DNA of 64,000 bases, taken from NCBI GenBank assembly GCA_049487715.1, contig CP150564.1, positions 1-64,000 on the forward strand, in the 5' to 3' direction. The notes under the pieces are model-generated. The model searched no databases. It was not told the DNA's origin and was given only the letters and a program-made list of their open reading frames with translations. The stretch comes from Pycnococcus provasolii. Lineage: Eukaryota > Chlorophyta > Pseudoscourfieldiophyceae > Pseudoscourfieldiales. Made by a program: the position numbers and the translations under genes. Each line of letters opens with the position of its first letter. Within the stretch, counting starts at the first letter, position 1. Below, piece by piece: positions 1 through 12,600 of this stretch.

Positions 1-140
1 AACCCTAACCCTAACCCTAACCCTAACCCTAACCCTAACCCTAACCCTAACCCTAACCCTAACCCTAACCCTAACCCTAACCCTAACCCTAACCCTAACC
101 CTAACCCTAACCCTAACCCTAACCCTAACCCTAACCCTAA
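1..140. repeat. Native telomere, (CCCTAA)n
   Basis: Uninterrupted CCCTAA hexamers start at base 1, with the C-rich strand reading 5' to 3' away from the end, as expected for the left end of a chromosome. The complementary G-strand unit is TTAGGG. No unique sequence lies outside it. Confidence 0.97.
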
Positions 141-234
141 TTGTAACCCTAATTGTAACCCTAATTGTAACCCTAATTGTAACCCTAATTGTAACCCTAA
201 TTGTAACCCTAATTGTAACCCTAATTGTAACCCT
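141..234. repeat. Telomere-proximal variant array, 12-bp unit TTGTAACCCTAA
   Basis: Seven full copies plus a truncated eighth of the 12-mer TTGTAACCCTAA follow the pure telomere. Each unit alternates one canonical hexamer with one TTGTAA variant, the usual pattern of degenerate repeats at the inner edge of a telomere. The same variant unit recurs in the interstitial array near 17.1 kb. Confidence 0.95.
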
Positions 235-626
235 TGGAGTAGTGATTGTGTTTGTGACTTCTTATATTATTGTTTGTGTGTGGCTATTGGTTTATTAACA
301 ACCACCACCGTGGGCCACGCAAGCAAGCACCCGTGGTTTTTTTCTCCACCGGTGGAAGAAAAAATCAACATATATGCAGCATCTAAAGGGGCAGCATCTG
401 GAACTGGAACTGACGAAAGATTTGCAGGTAGGCAGTTAGAAATGCCGTTGTGCTCTCGTAGTTGTAAACGTGAGAAAAACACCCTGTTGTGTGCCCTTTA
501 AGAGTACACATGGATGGATTGCACGGGTTGCCAATTTTTAAGAATTCGTGACAACATTGTTAGGATTGTAAGAATTTATATAACTTGTTCTTAGGTTCTT
601 ACGATTAAGACGTGGTTGTATGGTTT
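235..626. other. Subtelomeric spacer without a recognised gene
   Basis: About 390 bases between the telomere and the stop codon of the giant reverse-strand reading frame. Short open frames occur on both strands, but none resembles a known family. It probably includes the 3' untranslated region of the reverse-strand gene. Confidence 0.5.
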
Positions 627-3600
627 TTACTGATTTTGGTTGTTGTTGTTTTGTAGCGCGCTCGCGGAATTAATACGAGCTTTGATAGAAGCTTGCTCGA
701 GAAGACTTAATGGAGCAATGGAATTTGAAAATGCCTTGTCATGCATTGTCATTATGACGAGTCCTTTGTTTGCGTGTTCTATTAGCAAGGTGGAATTAGG
801 GTAACTTGCATCAGGGAACGCCAACTGAATCTCTTGAGGTGCGTTGCGATGTATTGGGTGAGAATTGCTCTCAAGGACCGCCTTGAAGTGTTTCGCCTGG
901 ACAATGTGCACAATCCGAATGCTTCTCAAATTATCGCTAATGTTGCCTGCATCGTGCATGTTAAGCCATGTGTGCTCTAGACCAATCATCCAATTGTACG
1001 TTTTCAATGCGACTTGGCATATGTCATCCGACGCAACACTCGGAGCATTGTCATGCGCGATGGACCATAACGGGCACGATTGCACTCCATTTCTCAAAGA
1101 TTGTTGTAGGCCGTGCAATGTACTTCCGTTTTTCATCATGGGCCCATGTGTTTCGTTTCTCAAGAAATTAGCAATTGCAACAAGCAACTTTCCAAGTCCA
1201 CTTGGTTTCGCGGATGATGTGCCGCAAATGTTTTCGAACTTGAACGGCAGAGAGTCTAATCCGTCTCGGAATTGTCTGAGCCACCCAATCTTTTTCTTCT
1301 TGTTGCGCGATGAGGGTGGAAGCAATGAAGGATACCGCACTCGTCGTCCATGCGAAATGTTTGGATGAAACGAATCGCCATCCTGTTGCATATGAAGAGC
1401 ATTACCATCGTCGCGGTTGTCGAAGATCGAACCCATGGTAACCCGAAGCGAATGCGGTGTGACTTCGGGTCCGTCCGGCACAAGTATTTTCCAATTTTGA
1501 ACCCAACGAGCACGGGGAAGTTTATCGCTCACGTGTGATAAGTGCGGAATACCGAGTTTGCGTTCCCCTACTTGGTACGCAATTTCGCACATGAAGTCAG
1601 CCAAACTTAAATGAGATGATGATTGGAGAGGTGTCGGAGAGTCGTCGTCGCCATCGATGAACCGTTTTGCCAATGGTATGACCAAATGACACAAGAGGCG
1701 AATCATAGACCTCGTGGTTGGCGAACACGTTGTCATGTTCTGTACAGCGTGCGCCATTTCTTGGGGGTCTTGGCATGTAACCACGTTGAGGACGACCCCA
1801 GGAAGGCGTTTTTGTAGGGCGCTTCGTATTGTATTGGCTCGTTCGCCAGGCAATGTAGCCAATGTTGCCTCAGGGCATGTCCAGCATCGAGCATTGGCAA
1901 GGACCAAAGAGTACCCAGGAATCGATCGCACGTTGCTTGTCCAAGTGTCGCCCGAATCCGGCATGAAGGCGGACATTGTTGGACGAACAAGCGACCACTC
2001 GCCCGCACGCGTCATAACAGATGATGCGCCTTCGTCGCTAGTGCGCATCAAAAAAGCGTTCAACAAACAGTAATCCAAAGCGACGTTGGCGATGATGGCT
2101 CTGGCACATTCGACATGCTTGATGTGGTCGGGTCCGCCATTTTGGGCAATGTAGCTGAACTTACGCAGGCGCCGTGGAGATGGCACATGAGCGTCATCAC
2201 GCACTGCTCGTTTGAACACGGCGAACGCGCTTATCATGCAAAGCATAGCGGCCCAATGCTCACCCCGCGTGTCTCGTGGCTCGTACGATATAATCGCTGG
2301 GATGAGCTCGTGCGATTGCTTTCGCCCACGTTTAGTTCGCCATAGGGGGAGAAAGAATCCATTTGTCATCACCACACTTTTCCAATGTTGCATGACCTTC
2401 CCCGAGCCACGCGGGTTTCCGCGCTCGTACAGGTGGATGAGCACTCCTAGCGCCTGTTGAGCGCGAATATGATGGTGCAATGCGGTAACACCATGCGTTG
2501 TTGTAACCAACGACGCGTCGTCGATGTTCGTCCATGCGAAGCAAAGTCGCGCGCTTGCCAGAATTGACTCGCGAAGGTAACCCAAGTACGCGTCGTGAAA
2601 CTCTGTGTTGGTGTTCCTGTCGATGCAAAAGATTACCTCTCCAACGCCGGCCAAGAAAGCGCCTTCTTCACTAGAGCGAAACTGCTTTGGAGCCAAATCA
2701 GAAAAGTAGCGAAAAATTGCACGGCCCGCATTGGAGAATTGCCCTTGCAGTGATACCTCAAGTCGAGCTCTGTGCTCGAATTCCTGGGAATCATCATACC
2801 CAAACTCTTTGCTCACAAGGGACCTTGAGATGTGAGTTTCCAAGTTCTTTGCCTTTTTCAAGATATCCTCATCGCAAGCTACGCCAGGTACGCATTCTGA
2901 AGACGCCATTTGTAGAGCAAACAAGGCCATCACACCCGTAGCGTCGATGTCGGTGAGTGGATGGCGCCGGCGTCCTTGGTCCGGGAGCATGCCTCTACCA
3001 GGCTCAACGTAGAAGTTGACACGTATGATGGAGCGTCGATCGCGGCGGCCAAGATATGAAATGTCTTGGCGTTCGAGGCATGGGTGAATGAGCATAGAGT
3101 CGTCGTTTGCGTCTGCCAATGCGTCACGCATGCTTGCCTGGATGTTGTAAGCTCGGGTCCCTCGTGTGGGATATTTCGCAATGGTCCATCCTCGTAACCG
3201 TCCTCCACGGTCTGCGTCGGCGTCGTCGTCCGAGGTTGAGTCAGACGAGTATATCTCGCCATCTTGCGGCAAGCCGTCGATGGCAAAATGGTTTGGTATC
3301 GTCCATCCGTGCTCATCGACGAAATCAGGGGCAGCCACGCTCAATTCGTTGGCTGGGTACGTTGCAGAGTAGTATGGTGCAAAACGTGCTGCGGGCCACC
3401 AAAACACACGAACATTGCCGTTGCGGTCCACGTCGCTCATGACAGTTCCAAAAGTGGGCAAATCCACGAATGAGCCGTTATCGTCCTCGTCATTGTCGTT
3501 GAGGGGCAAGGCACTCCTCCTCTCGCGAAAAAGAGCCTTTGCGTATTCGTCGTTAAACATTGATGCGTGTATCCAAACAAACGCTCCTTTACGAATTTTG

Positions 3601-6600
3601 CACACGTTTGGACTTCTTCGATTTGATGCAAGGCGAGCTCGGCGGAAAGGGCTCTTCGATCGGCCGAACGAACGAGGGCGCACGCGAGATGCACGCTCAA
3701 CAGCTACAATCGCGGAAGGCGCAATACCGGTGTGAAAGTCCTTCGTGGATAACACTGTGAGTGCTATGTCAAACCTACACATCGAATGGTCGTGTACCAC
3801 GTACGGAATCACCGACTCATTGAAAGCTTTGATTGATTCGAGCCCTGTTGATGTGAAGTCGTTATTCTCGACAGAGAGGTTTTTGGCCAATTCGCCTAGG
3901 GACGATGTGGTTCCCCTACACTTCATGCCAATGGCAGCAACGACGAAGAGCGCGCCGTGCAACGTTGAGGCGAACGGATCATCACCACGAGCCTTCGCGA
4001 CGAGCGAGGTCGAGATGCACTTCATGTACGCGGCAAGCGATCCGGCCGTGAGGCTATATGTTGGTATTTCGTTCGAAGGAATTGCCGAAGAAGCCATGAA
4101 GTGCGTTGTATTTGCTGTCATGTTCTCACGGTTGTGACCACGAAATTTTTTGTGAGCATCATCAAAGCATTCATGAAGCAATGTGCATATTTGACTCTGG
4201 CACGATGTGTTTGCACTGTAATGAAGAGGGGCTCGGGGCAGCACGAGGTACAGGCGAGCATTACTCACAAGGTTGCCTTCGACGCGATGATGGGCGTGCA
4301 AGACGATGGTAAGTTCGCCAACAAACACTTGTTGAAGACGCCGAATGTCGACGATTTTTCCGCAAACAGATCGTACTTTGATCTTCAAGTCACTTCGGTG
4401 AATGTCGCTCAACGAATTTCCAACCTTACTTCGAGCATCGAGAACAAATGGATTGGAGTCGTCAATGTTTTCAGCGTTGAGTACGAACACTGCCGAATCC
4501 ACATCAATGGTGACTTGCAAGTTGCGTAGAAAATGAAGTTTGTCAGGATCGTCGTCGTGGTTCAAAGCGCCACTGCCGGCACAGGCGTGTGGCGGCCTAA
4601 CCTGGCGGACACTGCGGCGGCATTGTCCGGCGCCGCCACTTTCAAGCCCAACTTTGGCGAGATGACTTGTGTGGATGCGCAATGCTTTAGCAGCTCTGAT
4701 GAACGAGGTTTGAGGAGAACGTCCAGAAATAATGCTGTGATGGTGTATGCGAATTTTTGCCAAGTCGACGTCATCAACAGTAACAGCGTCATGACTTAAT
4801 GACGCCCATTCAACTTTGTCCAGAGATCGTTCGAAGTCGTCGTCATCATCGTCATCATAACCGTCACAAGAGAGCACGTCGAGAACATGTTCATCATCAT
4901 AATAATGGTCATGATCACAATCCTCGTCACCATCAGTCGCGGTGTTGTCCACATGTTCATCGCCTTCCGGCACTGCGAGTACATGTTGGCCTTGCTCTTC
5001 AGCATGAGTACCATTGTCATTATCAACATTATCATTAACGTTCATGCTAACGTAAGGCGAAAATTGAACCGAAGGACCGGACGAAGCAAGGGGCGAGAAA
5101 GCCTCCTTGTTGAAAGCCTCATTGGTCTTGTGTACGTGTTCTTCATTGTTCCTCCTGATATGCACCTCCTCATTGCCTTCGTCCATTGCATACACACCTT
5201 GGCCTTGGTCTTCCTCCTCAGAGAAAGGAAGCACGCAGGCATTTTCCTCTTGGCGTCTTTGGTAGAAGAGCATGTAAGGTTTGTGTGTTGGCATGGTGCA
5301 ACCACACAAGAGCGGAATAGGACCACTTTCCTGATCGTCGTGCTTTATCCATATATCGGCGCCATGGTGTCGTGAATACGCGACGTAATGCCCATTTTTG
5401 CGCGCGCCTCTGTGCTCCACAATGCCAATCAGATAGTATATCTTCGAGGTGTGAGGTCCGGAGTCGGTAAGAGTGACATGAATTCGCGTTGGATCCACGA
5501 TCGTTTCCATGTCAATTTCCATAGGGTATTCGAGGTCATCATCTAACTTTCTTGTCACTCCCGTATACGGAGAGCGTTCCCAACGTTTTAGAGTAATCGC
5601 GACGGTATAGCCGAATTCCACACGCTTCTTAACACGCTCAGTGTAATTTGCGCTGCACGTGCCACACTTGGTGTTTGGTTCCATTTGATCACATGATGAG
5701 AAATGATGTCTTAGAAGTTCATGAAGCTTTGTAGTAGTTTGAGTGCTTCGCCGCGTGAGCCTACGCGTCGTCGTTGGTATTCGTATTGGCACGAGGTGAA
5801 TGTCTCCACGATCGACTTGAGGCTCGGGTACCGAACATTGGCACGTCTTCTCGTACGTGATTTCGTGGAACAAACCGATGTCTTGTATCAATTCCAGGGA
5901 GGAATTTTCCAAAACCCAAGCAAAGTACTCGTGAGCATCTTGATGCAAGTAATTCCCATCAACATCTTTTTGTCCAAACATGTGGTGATCCCGTAGGGGC
6001 TGCAAAGCTGTGCTAGGATTCGTGTGGCTCGTTCCGTGCCTTTGCGCCATTTGCAATTGCCCGAACAAACGATGTAACTCATTTTGCAGGTCGTCATCAT
6101 GAAGGTCGTCATCATGACACGCATGACCATGTGCTTCAGGGGCAAGAATATTCTCTTGACATACCACGTTGAGCACGTTGAGGATGACATTCACAAAACA
6201 ATTGTTGCGTACGTTTTGGAAATGTGGAATTTTGGTTTTGTCGCGTGGTTTTGTTGAACGCCCATCGACGCGTGCGTCAACGTTGTTCTCATTCGCACCG
6301 CCATGTACGCCGTTGTCGCCGTCGTCCTCCTCCTCCTCATCGTTGCGGTTGGAGGCTTCGGCACGCATCGAGCTGGAGACCCTATCGGAAGGGTTGCTGG
6401 GAAAGGTTGTCGGGGAAGGTGGGGGAAAGACGTACGATGAAGCGTGGTTACCACTTCGTCGAGTCTTATTCCATCCCATCCAATCCCTACCTTCGACGGG
6501 TTTGAACGCTTTCGCGAATTCTCCGTCGGGTCCACCACAAAAGTAGACCTTGGCGAGCCGACTATCAACCGGAAGAATTGGACATCCGGTCATCATCGCC

Positions 6601-9600
6601 GCTAGGTGTGCAAGCTTTGGGCCCACGCCTGGTGCCGTCATAAGCCAATGCACAAATTTGAGGGACGCTCGGTTCGCGTGTGCGAGTCTTAGCTCGTCGT
6701 CGTTGATGAGGGCGAGCCATGCGACGACCTTGCTGTTATCGCCGCTCAAACCAAATCCATGGACGCTTTCGCTGACTTGACGTACATCGGCGAACGGGCG
6801 TGTTGGCAACACAAGAGCGTCTTGATCGTGCTCCTTAATGGCGTTGGCAACCGTCGACCACGCGTCGTTTGAGGAGAAATATGTAGCCGTGCGGCGAACG
6901 AATTCCAATGCCGAGCTGTCCCCTTGATTGCGCGTGAGGACGACGGAAAGGATGAAAACCCGGAAGTTGCACGGATCGAACTCGGCATAGTCGTCGTCAA
7001 CACTTCGGCCAACCTCGTCCTCGTCGTGATTCTTGGCGTGTGACGCTATAAAGGTGAACAAAGCTTTGGGATCGCACTCGAATCTGATGGGCGAACCACT
7101 TCGAGCAATCTCCATACCCAAGTTGACGCGGGCATCGAAGACACGCTGATGAGGTGCCCGCAAGTTGTCGAGGCAAGATGCCAAATCCGCAGCCATATTT
7201 CGAACACGATCCGAATTTTGTTTTGATGGCATGGTAGTGCGAATGTTGAGCACAATGTCGCCGAACTTTTGTTGCGTCTGTGTACGCACACGCGAAGGCG
7301 AAGGCGAAGGCGAAGGCGAAGACGAAGACGAAGGCACCGACGTGCTCAATGCCGTGAAGTACGGGTTGCCGTTCTCGTCGAACCTTACGGCTAGCGAGAT
7401 GTGAGTGCGCGGCATGTTGTGCTTGGTCATGTTCGACGTGATCTCGCCAACATTCACGTTTGTGTCGCGGATTGCGATCACATCGTTGGGTGCAAAGAAG
7501 GAGTGCACCCATCGTTCACCGATGATGCGTCCGAGAGATATGATGTGCGCATTTCGATCGGGCTTTTCGATGCGGTAAGCGAGGCCGCGATCGATGATGT
7601 ACGATGTGTCATCGACGCGCCTTCTTCGCACCACGAGATCTCCTTGTGAACTTGGTGCAAAGAAGGCGCGCAAGTTGTGGTGCGATCGGTACATGACAAC
7701 CCTAGCGGAGGTCGTCAATTGGGCGAACGTCTCGTGCGACCGGTAGATGGCGTGGTTCAAGTCATTGGCTAGGCGGTTCAAAAAATAAGGATACTCGTTG
7801 TTTGCTAGTGACATCGTCCTATTCATGACCTTTTGCCGTTGATCTGCACTCAAGTCTTTGAGTTGAAGGAGGAAGAGTTCAAAGGCCGCCGCCTGCATGC
7901 CATCGTCACGTGCCGTTGAGGTACTCGGCGTCGCTTGCGTCGAAGGCTTGGTGGTGCCTCGGCTCGAGCCGAGCGGCGCGGCGGCGGCTTTGCCCTTCTT
8001 GTCGGCGGCCTTCTTGTCGGCGGTGGACTCGGCGGCGGCGCCGCGGTCGATCACGTACAGGCGGCCCACGCTTCGGAAAAACGAGCCAACCGATTCGAGT
8101 TGAATCGGTTGGCCGTCGGCGCTTCCGTTGTACGCCGTGGGCGATTCGAAGAACGCCGCGTCGTGAACGCATCCGCGAATGCACGCCGCCGAATGACGAC
8201 CATGGTCGTTAATCCGAGGCTTAAACTTCATGTGGTGGTTGGCCGCCTTGCCCTTGCCGAAGGTCGTACACGGGTCGTACACGTGCACGTTCTCCGTCGT
8301 GGTGATGAGGCCATCGATGAAGACGAGGTCGTTGTTCTTGATGATCTTGGCGATGGCCGCGTCGATTTCCGTCCGCGTCTGCGATTTGCGCGAAAAGGCA
8401 AGGCCGAAGCCAATGCCTCTCTCCTTCAAAACCGCGCCAATGGTATCGGGCGGCCAATGGCTACCCGGCACCCAAGTCGAGCCTTTGTACGCGTTCCACT
8501 TAGACGTCGCCCAAGTGTCCATCGCATTCACGGCATGTTCGTGCGTCGGAAATTCATCCGGAAGCAGTCGCGATAACGCAAACGCGTCGCAACCACCCGT
8601 TGTGGGCTCGGACGAGTCGTCCTCCGTGACCTCCGTCTTCCGCTTCTTGCGCGGCCGAGTCATTCTCGGCCAACTCATCCAAGTCTGTCCGTCTTGGACC
8701 GGTGGTCCGGAGCACTGTGGCCCGAACACGGGATCCGACTTGAATGAGTTGGCCGAGAAGAGCTCAACAAGGGATATATCAACGGCGTTACATAACGCCG
8801 TTGACGTCACCTCGTCGAGTTCGCGCGCCTTGTCGTGCTTGATCACGTCGCCGGTGAAGCGGGCATCGACGGCACGTCGGCGGGCATCGGCATCGACATC
8901 GGCATCGGCATCGGCATCGACATCGGCATCGGCATCGGCATCGGCATCGGCATCGGCATCGACGGCACGTCGGCGGGCATCGGCATCGGCATCGACATCG
9001 GCATCGGCATCGGCATCGGCATCGGCATCGGCATCGGCATCGGCATCAACACCGGCACCGACATCGGCACCGACATCGACATCGACATCGACATCGACAT
9101 CGGCATCGGCATCGGCATCGGCATCGGCATCGGCATCGGCATCGACGGCACGTCGGCGGGCATCGGCATCGGCATCGGCATCGGCATCGACGGCACGTCG
9201 GCGGGCATCGGCATCGGCATCGGCATCGGCATCGGCATCGACATCGGCATCGGCATCGGCATCGGCATCGACGGCACGTCGGCGGGCATCGGCATCGACA
9301 TCGACATCGGCATCGGCATCGGCATCGGCATCGACATCGGCATCGGCATCGGCATCGGCATCGACGGCACGTCGGCGGGCATCGGCATCAACACCGACAT
9401 CGGCATCGGCATCGGCATCGACATCGGCATCGACATCGACATCGACATCGACATCGACATCGGCATCGACATCGGCATCGGCATCGGCATCGGCATCGGC
9501 ATCGGCATCGACATCGGCATCGGCATCGGCATCGGCATCGACGGCACGTCGGCGGGCATCGGCAATCGGGTAGGGGTCGAGGAAGCACACCTCGGGCTGC

Positions 9601-12600
9601 GACGCGTCCTCGCTTCCGTACGTGCAGAATCGCGTCGCGGCACCTGTCACGGGGTTTGTCACGGGGTTCAGGTACTCGCGGAAGATGTCCATCTTCAGCC
9701 ACTGCCCTGAGAGCGACGACGCCATGAAGCGAACGGGGACCACCTCGCCGACGCTCTTGATGCGAACCTTGAACTCAATCTCGTCAACCTTCAGCTTCAG
9801 CAGCCGAGCGGCGTTCTGCGACACGAAGTCGGCGATGCGGTTGCTCAGCTCGCGTGCGGTCGCCGCGGCATTTCCGCCAACTGCCGCGATCTCGGGGATG
9901 GAGTTGACGTAGATGCGACTGCTCGAGCACGTGTTGCCGCGCGGGTCGAGCACCGCGAGGTCGAGGCCGTCGAGCGCCTTGGTCATGATGCGCTCGAGGC
10001 CGCCGTCCATAACGTCCTTCGAGTGCGTGATGCGCCTGAGAAGCAGCTGGGGCATCTGGGGCATCTGCCGAGATCCGTCCGTGACGGCGCCGCTGTAAAT
10101 GTGAAGGTCGCGGTTGAACGTGGGGATGCGCGTCAGCTCGTAGTTCTGGAGGCGGCTGAGCTCGAGAAGATGAGCGAGCGTGGGGCGGCATCCGCGGTAG
10201 AGCGGGTCCTCCGCGTACTCCTTCGCCGCGGTATACGTGTAGTAGCGGGGAAGCTGCTTCGACTCGTGGGCAATCACGTTCACGTACTTCAGCCCGCAAG
10301 CCTCTCCCATCGACTTGACGGACGCGGAGATGGCCTCGGCGCACGCAGCCGACTCGTTGTCAGCCGACTCGTTGTCAGCCGCGAGCGTCGCCTTCTCGTC
10401 CGTGCACGCGAGGTGCAGAACGTTGATGGGCCCGTGCTCGCTTTCGCCGTCGCTCTTGACGTCGGACTGGAGCTCCTGGTACCTCTCGAGCAGCTGAGGC
10501 ATCTTCGCCTCGAAGTCGGACATGACGGAAGCGACGGCGAGCATGCCAAATCGCATCGGGCTCTCGAGAGGCGGCGTGTCGTACTGGAACTTGAACTTCG
10601 CCACCGGCAGGCCGGCAACCTCGCCAATCTCCACGCCGTGCACCTTGTGCGAGCGGTACATGCGCTTCACGAAAACGGTGATGGCAGCCTCGCGAACCTT
10701 GGTGTCGTCGTCGCCGAAGAGCTGTGGGAGAAGGTCCACCGCCAGCAGAGGTGACCCGACGAGCGCGTCGAGGTCGCCGGCGGCAATCTCAATGCCGCTC
10801 GACGACTTGTACGCAGACTTGCCCGCGAGAAGGTCGCGCAGCTCCTCGAGACGCTGGTCGACAGACGGCAGCTTCTTCTCGAGCAGGATATTCGCCGCGG
10901 CGAGCGCCACCGACACGTGCTCCGGTCGACGGAGGCGGCTGAGGCGCTCGAGGTCCGACTTGACGTCCTCGGAAATGGGTGCGAAGTCTCCCTGCCACGA
11001 GACGGGTCCTGACTGCATCACCTTGGCGGGAAGGCTCGGCAGCTGCCTCAGCAGACTGGCAATTGCGTCGCTTCGGCGAGCCACCTGGCTGCGAGCGAGC
11101 ACCGCGCTGGTGATGGTCGCGGGCGAGTCCTTCGCGTGCGCCTGCACGAGCTCCGCGACGTCACCCTCCGGCGACGTGTTTCCGAATCGCGCCTCCACCG
11201 CGAGGTAGCGCGAAACCACGCGGCCGACGTATGCCATCGCCATCTCCCGCTTCTCCGTTCCGTTGAGCTCCACCTGGCTGGTGACAAACTCCTGCAGCCC
11301 GGTGATGAACTGCTGCACCGTCGACTCGACGTCGTGCTCGTATCCGTCGAGCAGCAGGTCCATCGCCTCCACCGCGGCATCAAGCGCAACCTGCTTGTCC
11401 TCGTCCATGTCACCGTCCATGCTCATCATGCTGAAGTCTGGCTGCCAGATATTTCCGTCACTGGGCATGATTCCCTTGGGCTCAAACTTGCCGGACAACG
11501 GCGTCGCGCGCTTCACCTTCGAAGGGTCCTCGAGCTCAAGTCCCGCGAGCAGGTCGCCAGCCTCGATGACGGATCCCGGCGGCTTCTTGAGCGTGATCTT
11601 GCCCGACTCGCTGGCGACGAGCTGCATGACCATCTTCATCGACTCCACCTCGGCGTACGGCTTGCCCTGCTGAATCTCGTCGCCATCCTTCTTCAGGAAG
11701 CGGATGAGCTTTCCCGTGACGTCCGTGCGCAGCTCGCTGGGATCGTTCTGGTTCGGCAGCAGGAATGTCTGCCCGTCGAGCACGAGGCGAAGGCCGAGAG
11801 GCTCCTCGAGTCCCACAACCTGGAACGCCCTCTGCGCGCCCATCGGCGTGATGATGAGAGTTCCGTCGCTCCGCTCGCGCGCGCGGCACACGATGCCATC
11901 CTGCGATGCGGCGCCGCGAATCTTCAGGCTGTAGCTGTCCTGGCTCTTGCGCGTGACGTCGACGGTGTACGCGACGTCGCGGAACGTCATCTCAACGGGG
12001 AAGCGGAGCATGCTCTGCAGTCCCGCGGCGTTGTTGCACGCCGCAAGCTGGCCGCGCTTCCACGACTCGGCGAACTGCGCCTCCACCTCCTTGGTGTGAG
12101 CCTTGGCGCGTGCCATGGCTGCGCACATGACGATGAGCACAGGATCCTTGGACACCTGCACCGACTTCTTCGCGATGAGCCCGTCGAGCCAGCTGGTGTC
12201 GATGGTGTTCTCGCGGAACGCGTCGGTCGACGCGAGCTCGACGAGGTAGTCAACCGCCGTTCGAACCTCGCCGTACACGTTCACGTCCTTCAGGGCGAGG
12301 ATGAGCGCCTTGCGCGCATCCTCGCGCGTGGGCCCGGAAGCGAAGAGGTGACCAAACTGACTGTCGGCAAACTCGTGCACGCCTCCGTTCGCGCCGACGC
12401 TGAAGTATCCCCAGACGTTCGGCGTGCTCTGGAACGAGATCCGTTCGATGCTGCCGCTCGTCGGCTTGAATCCCTCGTCAGGGTTCTCCGCGGTGATGCG
12501 CGCGGCGAGGACGTGGCGCTCGGGGAGCACGTACTCGTCCTCCATGAAGTCAATCTTGTCGTCGCCATCCTCGTCGCGCGCGTAAAGGCGGCGAACGTCC

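Noticed and set aside
8861-9563. A CRISPR-like array
   Set aside because: Units are contiguous hexamers with irregular interruptions, no regular unique spacers, and the genome is eukaryotic.
8835-9710. Forward and reverse frames of Gly-Ile, Ser-Ala and Met-Pro repeats over the hexanucleotide array
   Set aside because: They are shadow frames of a six-base repeat, open in several frames at once. Only the frame continuous with the carboxylase is kept.
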